The position numbers were made by a program, and so were the translations under genes. A DNA stretch of 64,000 nucleotides from Deltaproteobacteria bacterium HGW-Deltaproteobacteria-13 (lineage in GTDB: Bacteria > Desulfobacterota > Syntrophia > Syntrophales > Smithellaceae): positions 168,446-232,445 of the forward strand of contig PHBJ01000015.1 in the NCBI GenBank assembly GCA_002840555.1. The letters are read 5' to 3'. This document shows, in pieces, positions 9,036 through 16,411 of the stretch. Under the pieces are notes generated by a model, which saw nothing but the letters and a program-made list of their open reading frames with translations, was not told where the DNA came from and searched no databases. Each line of letters starts with the position of its first letter. Position 1 is the stretch's first letter.

Positions 9036-9233
9036 TCAAGGGAATACTTCTTCGTACGGTTTCTGTAATGCTTTAGCCACTTTCAATTCTGAATTTTTTC
9101 TTGTGGACAAGCCTTTCTCCATTTTGGAAAGTGTTTGCGGAGTTAATCCCGCCTTCCTCGCCAATTCAGATATGCTTAAAGGAATCGTTTCCCGAAATTT
9201 TTTTACGTGATTTTTCTTGGTATTATCTAACAT
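9036..9233 (-). CDS. Small XRE-family helix-turn-helix regulator
   Basis: A 65-residue protein that is almost only a Cro/C1-type helix-turn-helix: SISELARKAGLTPQTLSKME forms the helix-turn-helix at about residues 19-38, followed by KNSELKVAKALQKPYEEVF. Such minimal repressors are common in deltaproteobacteria and usually bind as dimers near their own promoter. A promoter-like pair (TTGACT, 18 bases, TTTATA) lies just upstream at 9262-9291, and three phased TTAATATT octamers lie farther upstream at 9313-9340. It could control itself and the downstream ftsB-pilM run; this is inferred from position. Confidence 0.8.
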   Translation of the reverse strand: MLDNTKKNHVKKFRETIPLSISELARKAGLTPQTLSKMEKGLSTRKNSELKVAKALQKPYEEVFP

Positions 9234-9261
9234 AAACTAAAGCGATACCTCACATGATGGC

Positions 9262-9291
9262 TATAAAACACTAATTTTTTGAAAAAGTCAA
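9262..9291 (-). promoter_or_regulatory. Candidate sigma-70 promoter for the XRE gene
   Basis: On the minus strand TTGACT (9291-9286) is separated by 18 bases from TTTATA (9267-9262), about 30 bases before the start codon at 9233. It is the best -35/-10 match in the 245-base AT-rich gap between the DUF39 gene and the XRE gene. Confidence 0.45.
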
Positions 9292-9312
9292 GAGTATATT
9301 GTTTAAACTTCA

Positions 9313-9340
9313 TTAATATTGCTTAATATTAATTAATATT
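9313..9340. repeat. Three TTAATATT octamers with 10-bp period
   Basis: Perfect copies of TTAATATT start at 9313, 9323 and 9333, exactly one helical turn apart, about 22 bases upstream of the candidate -35 box of the XRE gene. They could be a phased binding-site array, an UP-like element or intrinsically curved DNA. The region is AT-rich, which raises the chance of coincidence, but the exact period is notable. Confidence 0.5.
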
Positions 9341-9478
9341 AAAAAAATTTAATAATAATTTCAATAAAAATGAGACTTGCATCAATTGGAAGAAAAAAGA
9401 GAATAGAAGACAAAATAAAAAGTGATTTTAGCAAATCACCGGCAATAATTGCTCAAAAGCACTTAATGAAAAACTTAC

Positions 9479-10648
9479 TCACACGGAAGGTAAAATTTGC
9501 TGCGGCTCTCCGAGTATAAACCGGCCGCCTTCAATCCATTCTTTTAGTGTATTGGCAATTTGCCTGGCCTTATAATAACTGGAGAGAGGCGCCGTGATAA
9601 CTTTTTTCCCATCAACCGTAATTGTTCCGCTGCGTAAATCTTTATAACTGACCTCTGCCAGAGGTTTGGGACTGCCTTTGGGATAATCCATACTGTAATC
9701 GTAAATCTGGGTATAAATATTTTCATCTTTGACCGCTGTAAAAAGCGACATCTCTTCATCCAAAACAGGAATGGGAATGCCTATACCGACGAACAGAGAA
9801 ACACCATAACCCAAAATGCTTGCTCCCGTGAGCCATTCGGGCGTCATTTCTTTTAGATTCCCCACAACGGCAATCGTACCGGCTCCCTGCTTGGGAACCC
9901 CGTTTGCTCCACGGGGCACATCAGGATTATGTTGAGTGCCCGGCCAGGCGACAAAACCCTGCGCTCCGCCTAAAAATATACGTGTGCCGATCCCTATTGT
10001 CCGGTAATAAGGATCATTAAACAAAGGACTCAATTGTCCGGACGTCGCGTATGCCGCGTTAGCCATTTGCGGACGAAGCATTCCCATGTAGGTATAGATT
10101 GTCCGATCAGACAAATTAACGGCACAATTATAATTCTGATAAGCATTGCGCGGATTAAACAGCATCGCGTTTTTTAAATCTTTTATGGTGATGTTTCTTT
10201 CATATTTGCGCGCTGGATAACAGTCCGTCCCATAACCCTCGGCGCGCAGTCTGACAACATTGCCGGCGACTAAATCTTCGATGACATGACCGCCGCCATA
10301 GTTAAATTCTCCCGGATAAACACTGTTGAGCGGATCGTTTTCGACTACTTCCGTCGCGCCGATGTAACAATCCACGGCGGCAATGCCGCCGTAAGCCGGC
10401 ACATCATTTAACCAGACTTTCGACGCCCGGATTTTGGGCGAAGTATGACCAAAATTAAGAAAGGCTCCCGAAGAACACATCGCGCCGAAAGTTCCGGTAG
10501 TAACAACATCTATTTTACGAGCGGCTTCCACAGCGCCATGCCTTTCCACAACATCAATCATCTCTTCTGCTGTGACAACTACGGCCCGTCCTTCTTTTAT
10601 CTTATCGTTGATTTCTTTAAATGTTTTTTTAACTTTTAATTTTTTCAT
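9479..10648 (-). CDS. Homocysteine biosynthesis protein, DUF39 family
   Basis: The 389-residue protein matches the DUF39 (COG1900) family throughout, with TTGTFGAMCSSGAFLNFGH near residues 50-68 and GGAQGFVAWPGTQHNPD near 230-246. In methanogens and some syntrophic deltaproteobacteria this family builds homocysteine from aspartate semialdehyde with reduced sulfur, replacing the O-acyl-homoserine route. The conserved cysteine in AMCSSG (near residue 58) is the proposed sulfur carrier. The ferredoxin-like partner (NIL/4Fe-4S protein) and the CBS domains often seen with the family are not here, so this is the short, stand-alone form. It lies between the XRE gene (245 bases downstream) and dut (82 bases upstream) and looks singly transcribed. 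Confidence 0.88.
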   Translation of the reverse strand: MKKLKVKKTFKEINDKIKEGRAVVVTAEEMIDVVERHGAVEAARKIDVVTTGTFGAMCSSGAFLNFGHTSPKIRASKVWLNDVPAYGGIAAVDCYIGATEVVENDPLNSVYPGEFNYGGGHVIEDLVAGNVVRLRAEGYGTDCYPARKYERNITIKDLKNAMLFNPRNAYQNYNCAVNLSDRTIYTYMGMLRPQMANAAYATSGQLSPLFNDPYYRTIGIGTRIFLGGAQGFVAWPGTQHNPDVPRGANGVPKQGAGTIAVVGNLKEMTPEWLTGASILGYGVSLFVGIGIPIPVLDEEMSLFTAVKDENIYTQIYDYSMDYPKGSPKPLAEVSYKDLRSGTITVDGKKVITAPLSSYYKARQIANTLKEWIEGGRFILGEPQQILPSV

Positions 10649-10730
10649 ATTTTAATTTCGGAGAGCGATATAATTTTATGTGTTTTTCATATCATTGTTT
10701 GATGCCAATTGCAAAAGCTAAGAAGCGGCA

Positions 10731-11174
10731 TCAGGTGTGGCCGAATCCGCCGCTCCCCCTGGAAGTGTTGTTCAACTCTGACGTTTCTATCCAATCCGCC
10801 CGAAAAACTTTCTGTATTACCATTTGCGCCAAACGCATGCCTCTCTTAACAATAAAGGGCTCCTCGCCATGGTTAATAACAATTAAACCGATTTCTCCGC
10901 GATAATCGGCATCGATTGTGCCCGGCGAATTGAGCAGCGTTATTCCATTTTTCAGGGCCAGTCCGCTGCGCGGTCTTATCTGCGCCTCATAGCCTTCAGG
11001 CAAGGCTATCGCGATGCCGGTTGCAACCTTTTTTCTTTGGCCCGGTAATATAATCTCATCTTCAACCACTGCGGCAAATATATCCATTCCGGCAGCCTGA
11101 TCAGTCATATATTGAGGCAGCGGGATATCTTCATTGCCCTGCATTTTTTGGATACAAACTTTTATTTTTTCCAT
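10731..11174 (-). CDS. dut: Deoxyuridine 5'-triphosphate nucleotidohydrolase (dUTPase)
   Basis: All five motifs of trimeric dUTPases are visible in order: [44 protein letters not shown] and RGSGGFGHT. The enzyme converts dUTP to dUMP and diphosphate, keeping uracil out of DNA and feeding thymidylate synthesis. I start the gene at the ATG at 11174 (147 residues, normal length). A longer frame to 11231 would add 19 residues that run into a strong hairpin and do not resemble the family. It follows pnp on the same strand, separated by that hairpin (11218-11260). Confidence 0.93.
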   Translation of the reverse strand: MEKIKVCIQKMQGNEDIPLPQYMTDQAAGMDIFAAVVEDEIILPGQRKKVATGIAIALPEGYEAQIRPRSGLALKNGITLLNSPGTIDADYRGEIGLIVINHGEEPFIVKRGMRLAQMVIQKVFRADWIETSELNNTSRGSGGFGHT

Positions 11175-11217
11175 TTTCCCAGAGAGGATAACATATGAAT
11201 ATATATTCTTACGATGA

Positions 11218-11265
11218 GAGCCGTTCTGCATTCACTTAATCCATGAATACGGAACGGCTCTTTTT
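11218..11265. terminator. Strong hairpin between pnp and dut
   Basis: Arms of 17 bases (11218-11234 and 11244-11260) pair with only two imperfect positions (GAGCCGTTC against GAACGGCTC outermost) around a 9-base loop. The T run (11261-11265) follows on the plus strand. On the minus strand, in the pnp-to-dut direction, the stem is preceded by A5 and not followed by a clear T tract. It may therefore be a weak terminator or an RNA-end stabiliser for pnp mRNA rather than a full stop. Confidence 0.55.
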
Positions 11266-11288
11266 AAATCATTATCGCTAATAAAAAT

Positions 11289-12464
11289 TTATTTAACTTC
11301 CGCGTCCAGAGCCTCTTTCCGGCTAAGTCTGATCTTGCCCGACTTGTCCATTTCCAGAACCTTCACGACAACTTCATCGCCTTCCTGCAGAACGTCGGTA
11401 ACTTTATTAATTCTTTCTTTGGCGATTTGCGATATATGAAGAAGGCCTTCCGTTCCCGGCAAAATTTCGACAAATGCGCCAAAATCGACAATCTTCTTGA
11501 CTGTGCCGCGATAGATTTTTCCTACTTCAGCTTCCTCGGTAAGCCATTTGACCATATTCACGGCGCGTATCGCCGCTTCCGCATCGCTCGAGGCGATGGT
11601 TACGGTACCGTCATCTTCGACATCAATGGTAACGCCTGTTTCACTGATAATCTGACGAATATTTTTGCCGCCCGACCCGATAACATTTCTCACCTGGTCT
11701 ACTTTTACCTTTACCGTTGTTATACGCGGAGCGTATAGTGATATATCCGCCCGCGGCGCCGCGATGGTTTCGCGCAGCTTGCCGATGATAAAAATGCGGC
11801 CCTCACGAGCCTGATCGAGAGCTTTCCTCAAAATATCTTCCGTCAGACCGTCAATTTTAATATCCATCTGCATGGCTGTAATTCCTTTTTCCGTGCCGCA
11901 GACTTTGAAATCCATATCACCGGCATGATCTTCATCGCCCAGGATATCGGTCAGAACGACAACATCATCCCCTTCTTTTAAAAGTCCCATCGCAATTCCG
12001 GCAACAAAGTCTTTCATCGGCACACCGGCATCCATCATGGATAAGGTTCCACCGCAAACGGTGGCCATGGACGATGAGCCGTTGGACGAAAGAATCTCGG
12101 AAACAATCCTGATGGTGTAGGGAAATGTTTCCGGTGACGGCAACACGGGCACTAAAGCTTTGCGTGCTAACGCGCCATGGCCGATTTCTCTTCTACCGGG
12201 ACTGCGCTGACCTTTTGCTTCGCCCACGCTGTATGGCGGGAAATTGTAATGAAGCATGAAAGATCTCATCTCTTCACCGCCGATAAAATCGATCCGCTGT
12301 TCATCCGCTGAAGTCCCCAGAGTAACAACGGCCAGGGCCTGCGTCTCACCGCGGTTAAATAAAGCCGAACCATGCGTGCGGGGTAAAACACCGACTTCGG
12401 CGCTGATGGGCCGGATTTCCGTTGATGTTCTTCCGTCAATACGCTTTTTCTCATTGATAATCAT
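11289..12464 (-). CDS. pnp: Polynucleotide phosphorylase, C-terminal part (frame-shifted from N-terminal part)
   Basis: This 391-residue frame holds the second RNase PH domain ([13 protein letters not shown] onward, with the catalytic [14 protein letters not shown] region near residue 175), then the KH domain ([18 protein letters not shown], about 255-315) and the S1 domain ([20 protein letters not shown], about 320-390). It is the 3' half of one pnp gene. Reading upstream of its ATG in the same frame gives the family-like linker [20 protein letters not shown], so the true reading comes from the N-terminal half through a one-base shift near 12533-12536. As drawn, it lacks the first RNase PH domain and would not form a normal PNPase trimer alone. 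Confidence 0.93.
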   Translation of the reverse strand: MIINEKKRIDGRTSTEIRPISAEVGVLPRTHGSALFNRGETQALAVVTLGTSADEQRIDFIGGEEMRSFMLHYNFPPYSVGEAKGQRSPGRREIGHGALARKALVPVLPSPETFPYTIRIVSEILSSNGSSSMATVCGGTLSMMDAGVPMKDFVAGIAMGLLKEGDDVVVLTDILGDEDHAGDMDFKVCGTEKGITAMQMDIKIDGLTEDILRKALDQAREGRIFIIGKLRETIAAPRADISLYAPRITTVKVKVDQVRNVIGSGGKNIRQIISETGVTIDVEDDGTVTIASSDAEAAIRAVNMVKWLTEEAEVGKIYRGTVKKIVDFGAFVEILPGTEGLLHISQIAKERINKVTDVLQEGDEVVVKVLEMDKSGKIRLSRKEALDAEVK

Positions 12465-13393
12465 GCCGCGTATAATTTTGCTTTCCAGTTCTTCGATAAT
12501 TGCAGCAACTTTTTTACAAAGTGCGCCATCGTCCCCACGCTTTCACGCACTTCACCAAGTTTACTGTAGCGTTCCAGCTTGCGCGGCATGCTGTATCCTT
12601 CTTTAAGACCGGCTAATGCTTCACCGCTGACACGGGCTGTCAGTTCTTCATCCTTAACCACCTCGGCAACCGGCCTTTTGGCTTTGCCAATGGCCTCGCG
12701 CATTTTATCCTGGAGATCAATCAAAGGACGAATTGCTTCCAGGCCGAATTGAATAGCATCGACAATTACATTTTCGGCGACTTCTTTGGCATCGCCTTCC
12801 ATCATGACCAGTTCAACGTCGTAGGCCTTTCCTGTTTTACCGGGCATTACTTTCCGCCCGACCATGAAAATGTTAATCTCACATTCCTGGATTTTTTCCG
12901 AAGACGGATTACAAATAAACTGGCCGTCAATCCGGCCTACGCGTACGCCGGCAATCGGTCCCTTAAAGGGGATATTGGATATTTCCAAAGCGGCCGAAGC
13001 TCCCAGCATTGCCGCAACAACTGAATCGTTTTCTTTATCCACGGAAAGAACCGTGGCGATCAACTGCGTTTCCGAATAATACCCCTTGGGGAACAAGGGT
13101 CGTATTGACCGGTCAATGATACGGGACGTTAAAATTTCCCGCTCGTTGGGACGGCCTTCGCGTTTAAAAAATCCGCCGGGAATTTTCCCCGCGGCAAAAG
13201 TCATTTCCTGATAATCCACCGTTAAAGGCAGAAAATCCACTCCTTCACGAATGCTTTTTAATGAAACCGCCGTAACTAAAACAACTGTATCACCGTAGTA
13301 AACCAGCATCGCCCCATCAGCCTGCGCGGCGACATAATCCGCTTTCAGGGTGATATTTCGCCCGGCAAAATCCGCACTGAATATCGTACTCAT
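12461..13393 (-). CDS. pnp: Polynucleotide phosphorylase, N-terminal part (truncated by frameshift)
   Basis: The 310-residue frame covers the first RNase PH domain (about 10-145, [20 protein letters not shown]) and the all-helical linker domain (about 150-240). It is family-like up to VRESVG near residue 287, then reads [10 protein letters not shown] in the wrong frame to a stop. Adding one G to the GGGG run (CCCC on the plus strand at 12533-12536) restores [10 protein letters not shown] and joins it to the downstream half, giving about 700 residues, the normal PNPase length. PNPase degrades RNA 3' to 5' using phosphate. The start at 13393 follows a good Shine-Dalgarno (GGAGGAAAG) and a structured leader after rpsO. 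Confidence 0.93.
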   Translation of the reverse strand: MSTIFSADFAGRNITLKADYVAAQADGAMLVYYGDTVVLVTAVSLKSIREGVDFLPLTVDYQEMTFAAGKIPGGFFKREGRPNEREILTSRIIDRSIRPLFPKGYYSETQLIATVLSVDKENDSVVAAMLGASAALEISNIPFKGPIAGVRVGRIDGQFICNPSSEKIQECEINIFMVGRKVMPGKTGKAYDVELVMMEGDAKEVAENVIVDAIQFGLEAIRPLIDLQDKMREAIGKAKRPVAEVVKDEELTARVSGEALAGLKEGYSMPRKLERYSKLGEVRESVGTMAHFVKKLLQLSKNWKAKLYAA

Positions 13394-13437
13394 AATCTTT
13401 CCTCCATTTTATTTTTTAGGTGCTGTCATAGGAAATC

Positions 13438-13522
13438 CAAGGGCGAAACGCATAAAACAACAACCTTGAGACGTGCTTTGCGTCTCAATTACGGTCAAGT
13501 TACCTTATGCCTTCCGCCCTTG
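13438..13522 (-). promoter_or_regulatory. Structured rpsO-pnp intergenic leader (nested hairpins)
   Basis: Outer arms CAAGGGCG (13438-13445) and CGCCCTTG (13515-13522) pair, then GCATAA (13450-13455) pairs with TTATGC (13505-13510) across a 4x4 internal loop. Inside is a perfect 8-bp hairpin, TTGAGACG (13466-13473) with CGTCTCAA (13481-13488). No T tract follows, so it is not a simple terminator. In Escherichia coli the rpsO-pnp gap carries an RNase III-cleaved stem through which PNPase limits its own synthesis. The position here suggests an analogous device, by inference. Confidence 0.6.
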
Positions 13523-13532
13523 AATAATTTCT

Positions 13533-13799
13533 TTATTTTCTTAGGCCTAGACGCTTAATAACATTTCTGTATCTTTCTACATCATTACCTTTAATGTAAT
13601 TGAGAAGCCTTCTTCTCTGACCAACCAGCTTGAGCAGGCCGCGGCGTGAATGATGATCTTTTTTATGCTCTTTAAAATGCTCCGTCAAATACTCTATTCT
13701 GGCGCTCAAAAGAGCAATCTGGACTTCGGGAGACCCCGTATCCTTTTCATTAAGCCGATAATCTGCAATGACTGCTTTCCTCTTTTCCAAAGTTAACAC
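13533..13799 (-). CDS. rpsO: 30S ribosomal protein S15
   Basis: The 88-residue product is the standard length and carries the S15 signature [22 protein letters not shown] and the [19 protein letters not shown] region that contacts 16S rRNA at the h20-h22 junction. It sits 57 bases after truB and 139 bases before pnp, the conserved truB-rpsO-pnp order. Confidence 0.98.
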   Translation of the reverse strand: MLTLEKRKAVIADYRLNEKDTGSPEVQIALLSARIEYLTEHFKEHKKDHHSRRGLLKLVGQRRRLLNYIKGNDVERYRNVIKRLGLRK

Positions 13800-13856
13800 G
13801 CTTTTCCCTCCTTATAACCTAATTAAATTTTTATTGTAATTTTTCTCATTCACTAA

Positions 13857-14789
13857 CTAATTGTTAAACACCCTGACAATTTTGGCTGCCTGCATCTTCC
13901 CATCGAATTCAGAAAACTTATTCACCGGCGCCAGCATTTCCGCAACCGCCAGAAGATATCCTTTGTTGATGAATTTTACCATATCTCCGGCTTTAAGCAA
14001 GGGGAGATCATGCTCTTTCATCATTTCCACTGAAGGCTGCCAACCATTGCGCAACTTCGCCGCGGAACGATCTTCCAGTTCAATTGAGCAAAGCAATGGT
14101 AATAATTCCGTCATCGGTAATATCTTCTTTGCAAGTTCTTCTTTTTTATTGCTGCAATCATAATCACTCAAACAAACAGCCATCTCCTCTGAAAAAATCC
14201 CGCTCTTCAAACGGCGAAGACTGTACAAACACGCTCCCGTTCCCAGCACATCTCCGATATCGGAACAAAGCGTTCTGATATAAGTGCCTTTGGAACAAAC
14301 CACCCGGAAAGTGACACGGGGGAAAGAAATGTCCTCAATCACAAGACTATAAATCGTAACCTCCCGCGGCTCCATATCCAGAAAGACACCGCTTCTCGCA
14401 TATTTATATAAAGGCTTGCCGCAGTATTTAACCGCAGAATATGCGGGGGGAATCTGTTTAATTTCTCCCACCATTTGCGACATGACCGCTCTTATTTCTT
14501 CTGTGGAGACAAAATTACCGGATTGGCTGATAATTTTACCTTCCATATCCAAAGTGTCCGTTTTCACGCCAAGCAGCATGGTCGCCAGGTATTCTTTGTT
14601 TTCGCCCATCAGAAGATTGGCTAACTTTGTCGCTTCATTCAAACATATCGGGAGCACTCCCGTAACCATAGGGTCAAGCGTCCCGGTGTGGCCCGCCTTT
14701 TTTACTCCCAGAATTTTTTTCACTTCACTGACAACATCGTGCGACGTTTTGCCCGCCGGCTTGTCAATGACGATAACGCCATCCATCAT
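13857..14789 (-). CDS. truB: tRNA pseudouridine(55) synthase TruB
   Basis: The 310-residue enzyme has the TruB catalytic motif GHTGTLDPMVTGVLP, with the nucleophilic Asp near residue 39. It also has the KxxGHxG start, the CSKGTYIRTLCSDIG motif and a C-terminal PUA-like domain (about 240-305). It makes pseudouridine 55 in the T-loop of tRNAs. It starts 5 bases after the DHH phosphoesterase gene and precedes rpsO by 57 bases. Confidence 0.96.
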   Translation of the reverse strand: MMDGVIVIDKPAGKTSHDVVSEVKKILGVKKAGHTGTLDPMVTGVLPICLNEATKLANLLMGENKEYLATMLLGVKTDTLDMEGKIISQSGNFVSTEEIRAVMSQMVGEIKQIPPAYSAVKYCGKPLYKYARSGVFLDMEPREVTIYSLVIEDISFPRVTFRVVCSKGTYIRTLCSDIGDVLGTGACLYSLRRLKSGIFSEEMAVCLSDYDCSNKKEELAKKILPMTELLPLLCSIELEDRSAAKLRNGWQPSVEMMKEHDLPLLKAGDMVKFINKGYLLAVAEMLAPVNKFSEFDGKMQAAKIVRVFNN

Positions 14790-14794
14790 AACGA

Positions 14795-15745
14795 CTAAAG
14801 TTCCCTTACCGCCTGAATAATCTGCGATTTGATTGAATCAATATCACCTTTCATCCAACAGGACGAGGCGTGGATATGACCTCCGCCGCCAAATTTTTTC
14901 GCCACCTTCTCCACATTAACCTGGGCTTTGGAACGCAGGCTCAGTTTGAAATTATCCTCTCCTCTTTGCGTGTAAAGCACGGACACCTCAATGCCGCTTA
15001 CCGTGCGCGGAATATCAACAAACCCTTCCGTGTGTTCCCAGGCCGCGCCTGTATCCCGTAAATCTTTTTGCGTAACCACCATGGACCCGACCTTGCTTTC
15101 CAGATCCAGGGACAATGTTTCCAGCGCCTTAGCCAGCAATTTTAATCTTGCCGGAGAATCATTTTCATAAACATTTTCCGCTATCCATTGCGGATTGGCG
15201 CCGTTTTCCACCAAGTGCCCTGCCGCCAGAAATGTTTCCTCCGTCGTACTCGAGTAACGGAAACTGCCGGTATCCGTTATGATCGCCGCGTACAAATTGG
15301 TGCTGATATCTTTGGACATTTTAAAGCGCATTTCCCGCATCAAACGAAACAGCAATTCGCCGGTGGAGCTGGCCTTGGCATCCAGTATTTTCAAAGCACT
15401 AAAACCGTTATTGGAAACATGGTGATCAATATTAATGAGTCTTTTAATCTTTTTGATATTTTCCGCTTCATCCCCGACTCTTGTCAAATCACTGCAATCA
15501 AGAATCATGCCGGTATCGTACTGCTCCACATCACTCAGATTATGAATTATATTCTGCGCCGCCGGCAAAAACCGGTAACGTTCGGGCGTACGATCCTGAT
15601 TATAAATAACCGCCTTCTTCCCCAATTCTTTTAACATCAGATAAAGAGCCAGTTCCGAACCCAGAGCGTCTCCATCGAGCCTTACGTGAGCGGTGATTAA
15701 AAAGTTTTGCCCTTCATTGATCGCTTTAATAACTTTACTGATCAT
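14795..15745 (-). CDS. nrnA: DHH/DHHA1 phosphoesterase, NrnA-like (nanoRNase / pAp phosphatase)
   Basis: The 316-residue protein shows the DHH motifs in order: HVRLDGDALGS near residue 20, MILDCSD near 80, INIDHHVSN near 110 and the C-terminal DHHA1 motif FGGGGHIHASS near 285. NrnA enzymes degrade 2-5 nt RNA and 3'-phosphoadenosine 5'-phosphate. The gene sits between rbfA (overlap 11 bases) and truB (5 bases), a position widely conserved in the nusA-infB operon. This places short-RNA clean-up beside pnp. Confidence 0.92.
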   Translation of the reverse strand: MISKVIKAINEGQNFLITAHVRLDGDALGSELALYLMLKELGKKAVIYNQDRTPERYRFLPAAQNIIHNLSDVEQYDTGMILDCSDLTRVGDEAENIKKIKRLINIDHHVSNNGFSALKILDAKASSTGELLFRLMREMRFKMSKDISTNLYAAIITDTGSFRYSSTTEETFLAAGHLVENGANPQWIAENVYENDSPARLKLLAKALETLSLDLESKVGSMVVTQKDLRDTGAAWEHTEGFVDIPRTVSGIEVSVLYTQRGEDNFKLSLRSKAQVNVEKVAKKFGGGGHIHASSCWMKGDIDSIKSQIIQAVREL

Positions 15746-16097
15746 TCTTATTTTCCTGCCCGGCTATCTGGGCCAATAATTTTTCAATGCGGTTGCCGTA
15801 TGCAAAAGATTGATCATGAACAAAAGTAAGTTCCGGCACGCAGCGCAACTGTATGCGTTTACCCAGTTCCCTGCGGATAAAACCGGCAGCCTGAGTCAAA
15901 CCGGCTTTTATTTCGGGGGAACATTCATCTTTTCCCATTTCCACAAAATAAATTTTGGCGTTACGCAGATCGTCGGTCACTTTGACCGATGTGATCGTCA
16001 CTGAATGCAACCGCGGATCTTTCACTTCTTTCATTATAATATCGAACATATCCGCCCTGATCAATTCGGCGACTCTGTCCGCTCTTTTAAAGTTCAT
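15735..16097 (-). CDS. rbfA: 30S ribosome-binding factor RbfA
   Basis: From the ATG at 16097 the product is 120 residues, beginning MNFKRADRVAELIRADM, with the type II KH fold typical of RbfA (KDPRLHSVTITSVKVTDDL and FVHDQSFAYGNRIEKLL). It helps 16S rRNA 5'-end maturation and cold adaptation. A longer open frame to 16235 adds 46 residues antisense-like to the DUF503 gene and is not family-like, so the later start is used. The gene overlaps DUF503 by 11 bases and nrnA by 11 bases. Confidence 0.93.
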   Translation of the reverse strand: MNFKRADRVAELIRADMFDIIMKEVKDPRLHSVTITSVKVTDDLRNAKIYFVEMGKDECSPEIKAGLTQAAGFIRRELGKRIQLRCVPELTFVHDQSFAYGNRIEKLLAQIAGQENKNDQ

Positions 16098-16374
16098 CGT
16101 ACTTACTTGTTTTCCAGTCAGCCGCTTCCAGAAAACTGGAAACAACCATAATCTCTGTTTTGCTGTCCAATATTTCCGCCACCTGCAAATTTTCAATAAA
16201 CCGAAGCAAATGATCAAGAGCGCCTGTTTCCGCAATCGTTACATTAAATTCGTTTTGCGCGCGTTTCAAAATTTTGTTCAAAACGCTTCTTTTTTCTTTT
16301 AAAGAGCCGCTTTCCGGGATTCGTAAATTTATGATTCCATACCCGATAACCATAAAGTTTTTCTCCGAATCCAA
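16087..16374 (-). CDS. DUF503 family protein (YlxP-like)
   Basis: A 95-residue protein of the DUF503/YlxP family, recognised by GYGIINLRIPESGSLKEKRS at the start and FNVTIAETGALDHL in the middle. It is short, soluble and without membrane segments. In many bacteria it sits between infB and rbfA, as here (37 bases after infB, overlapping rbfA), and a role in ribosome maturation is suspected from that position. No catalytic residues are evident. Confidence 0.9.
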   Translation of the reverse strand: MDSEKNFMVIGYGIINLRIPESGSLKEKRSVLNKILKRAQNEFNVTIAETGALDHLLRFIENLQVAEILDSKTEIMVVSSFLEAADWKTSKYDEL

Positions 16375-16411
16375 ACCATCATGGAGAATCAGAAATCATC
16401 AGCCGGGAACG

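Noticed and set aside
11175..11231. Longer N-terminus for dUTPase
   Set aside because: It would run into the 11218-11260 hairpin, and dUTPases start close to the inner methionine.
16098..16235. Longer N-terminus for RbfA
   Set aside because: The extra 46 codons overlap the DUF503 gene, and the RbfA family starts at the inner methionine.
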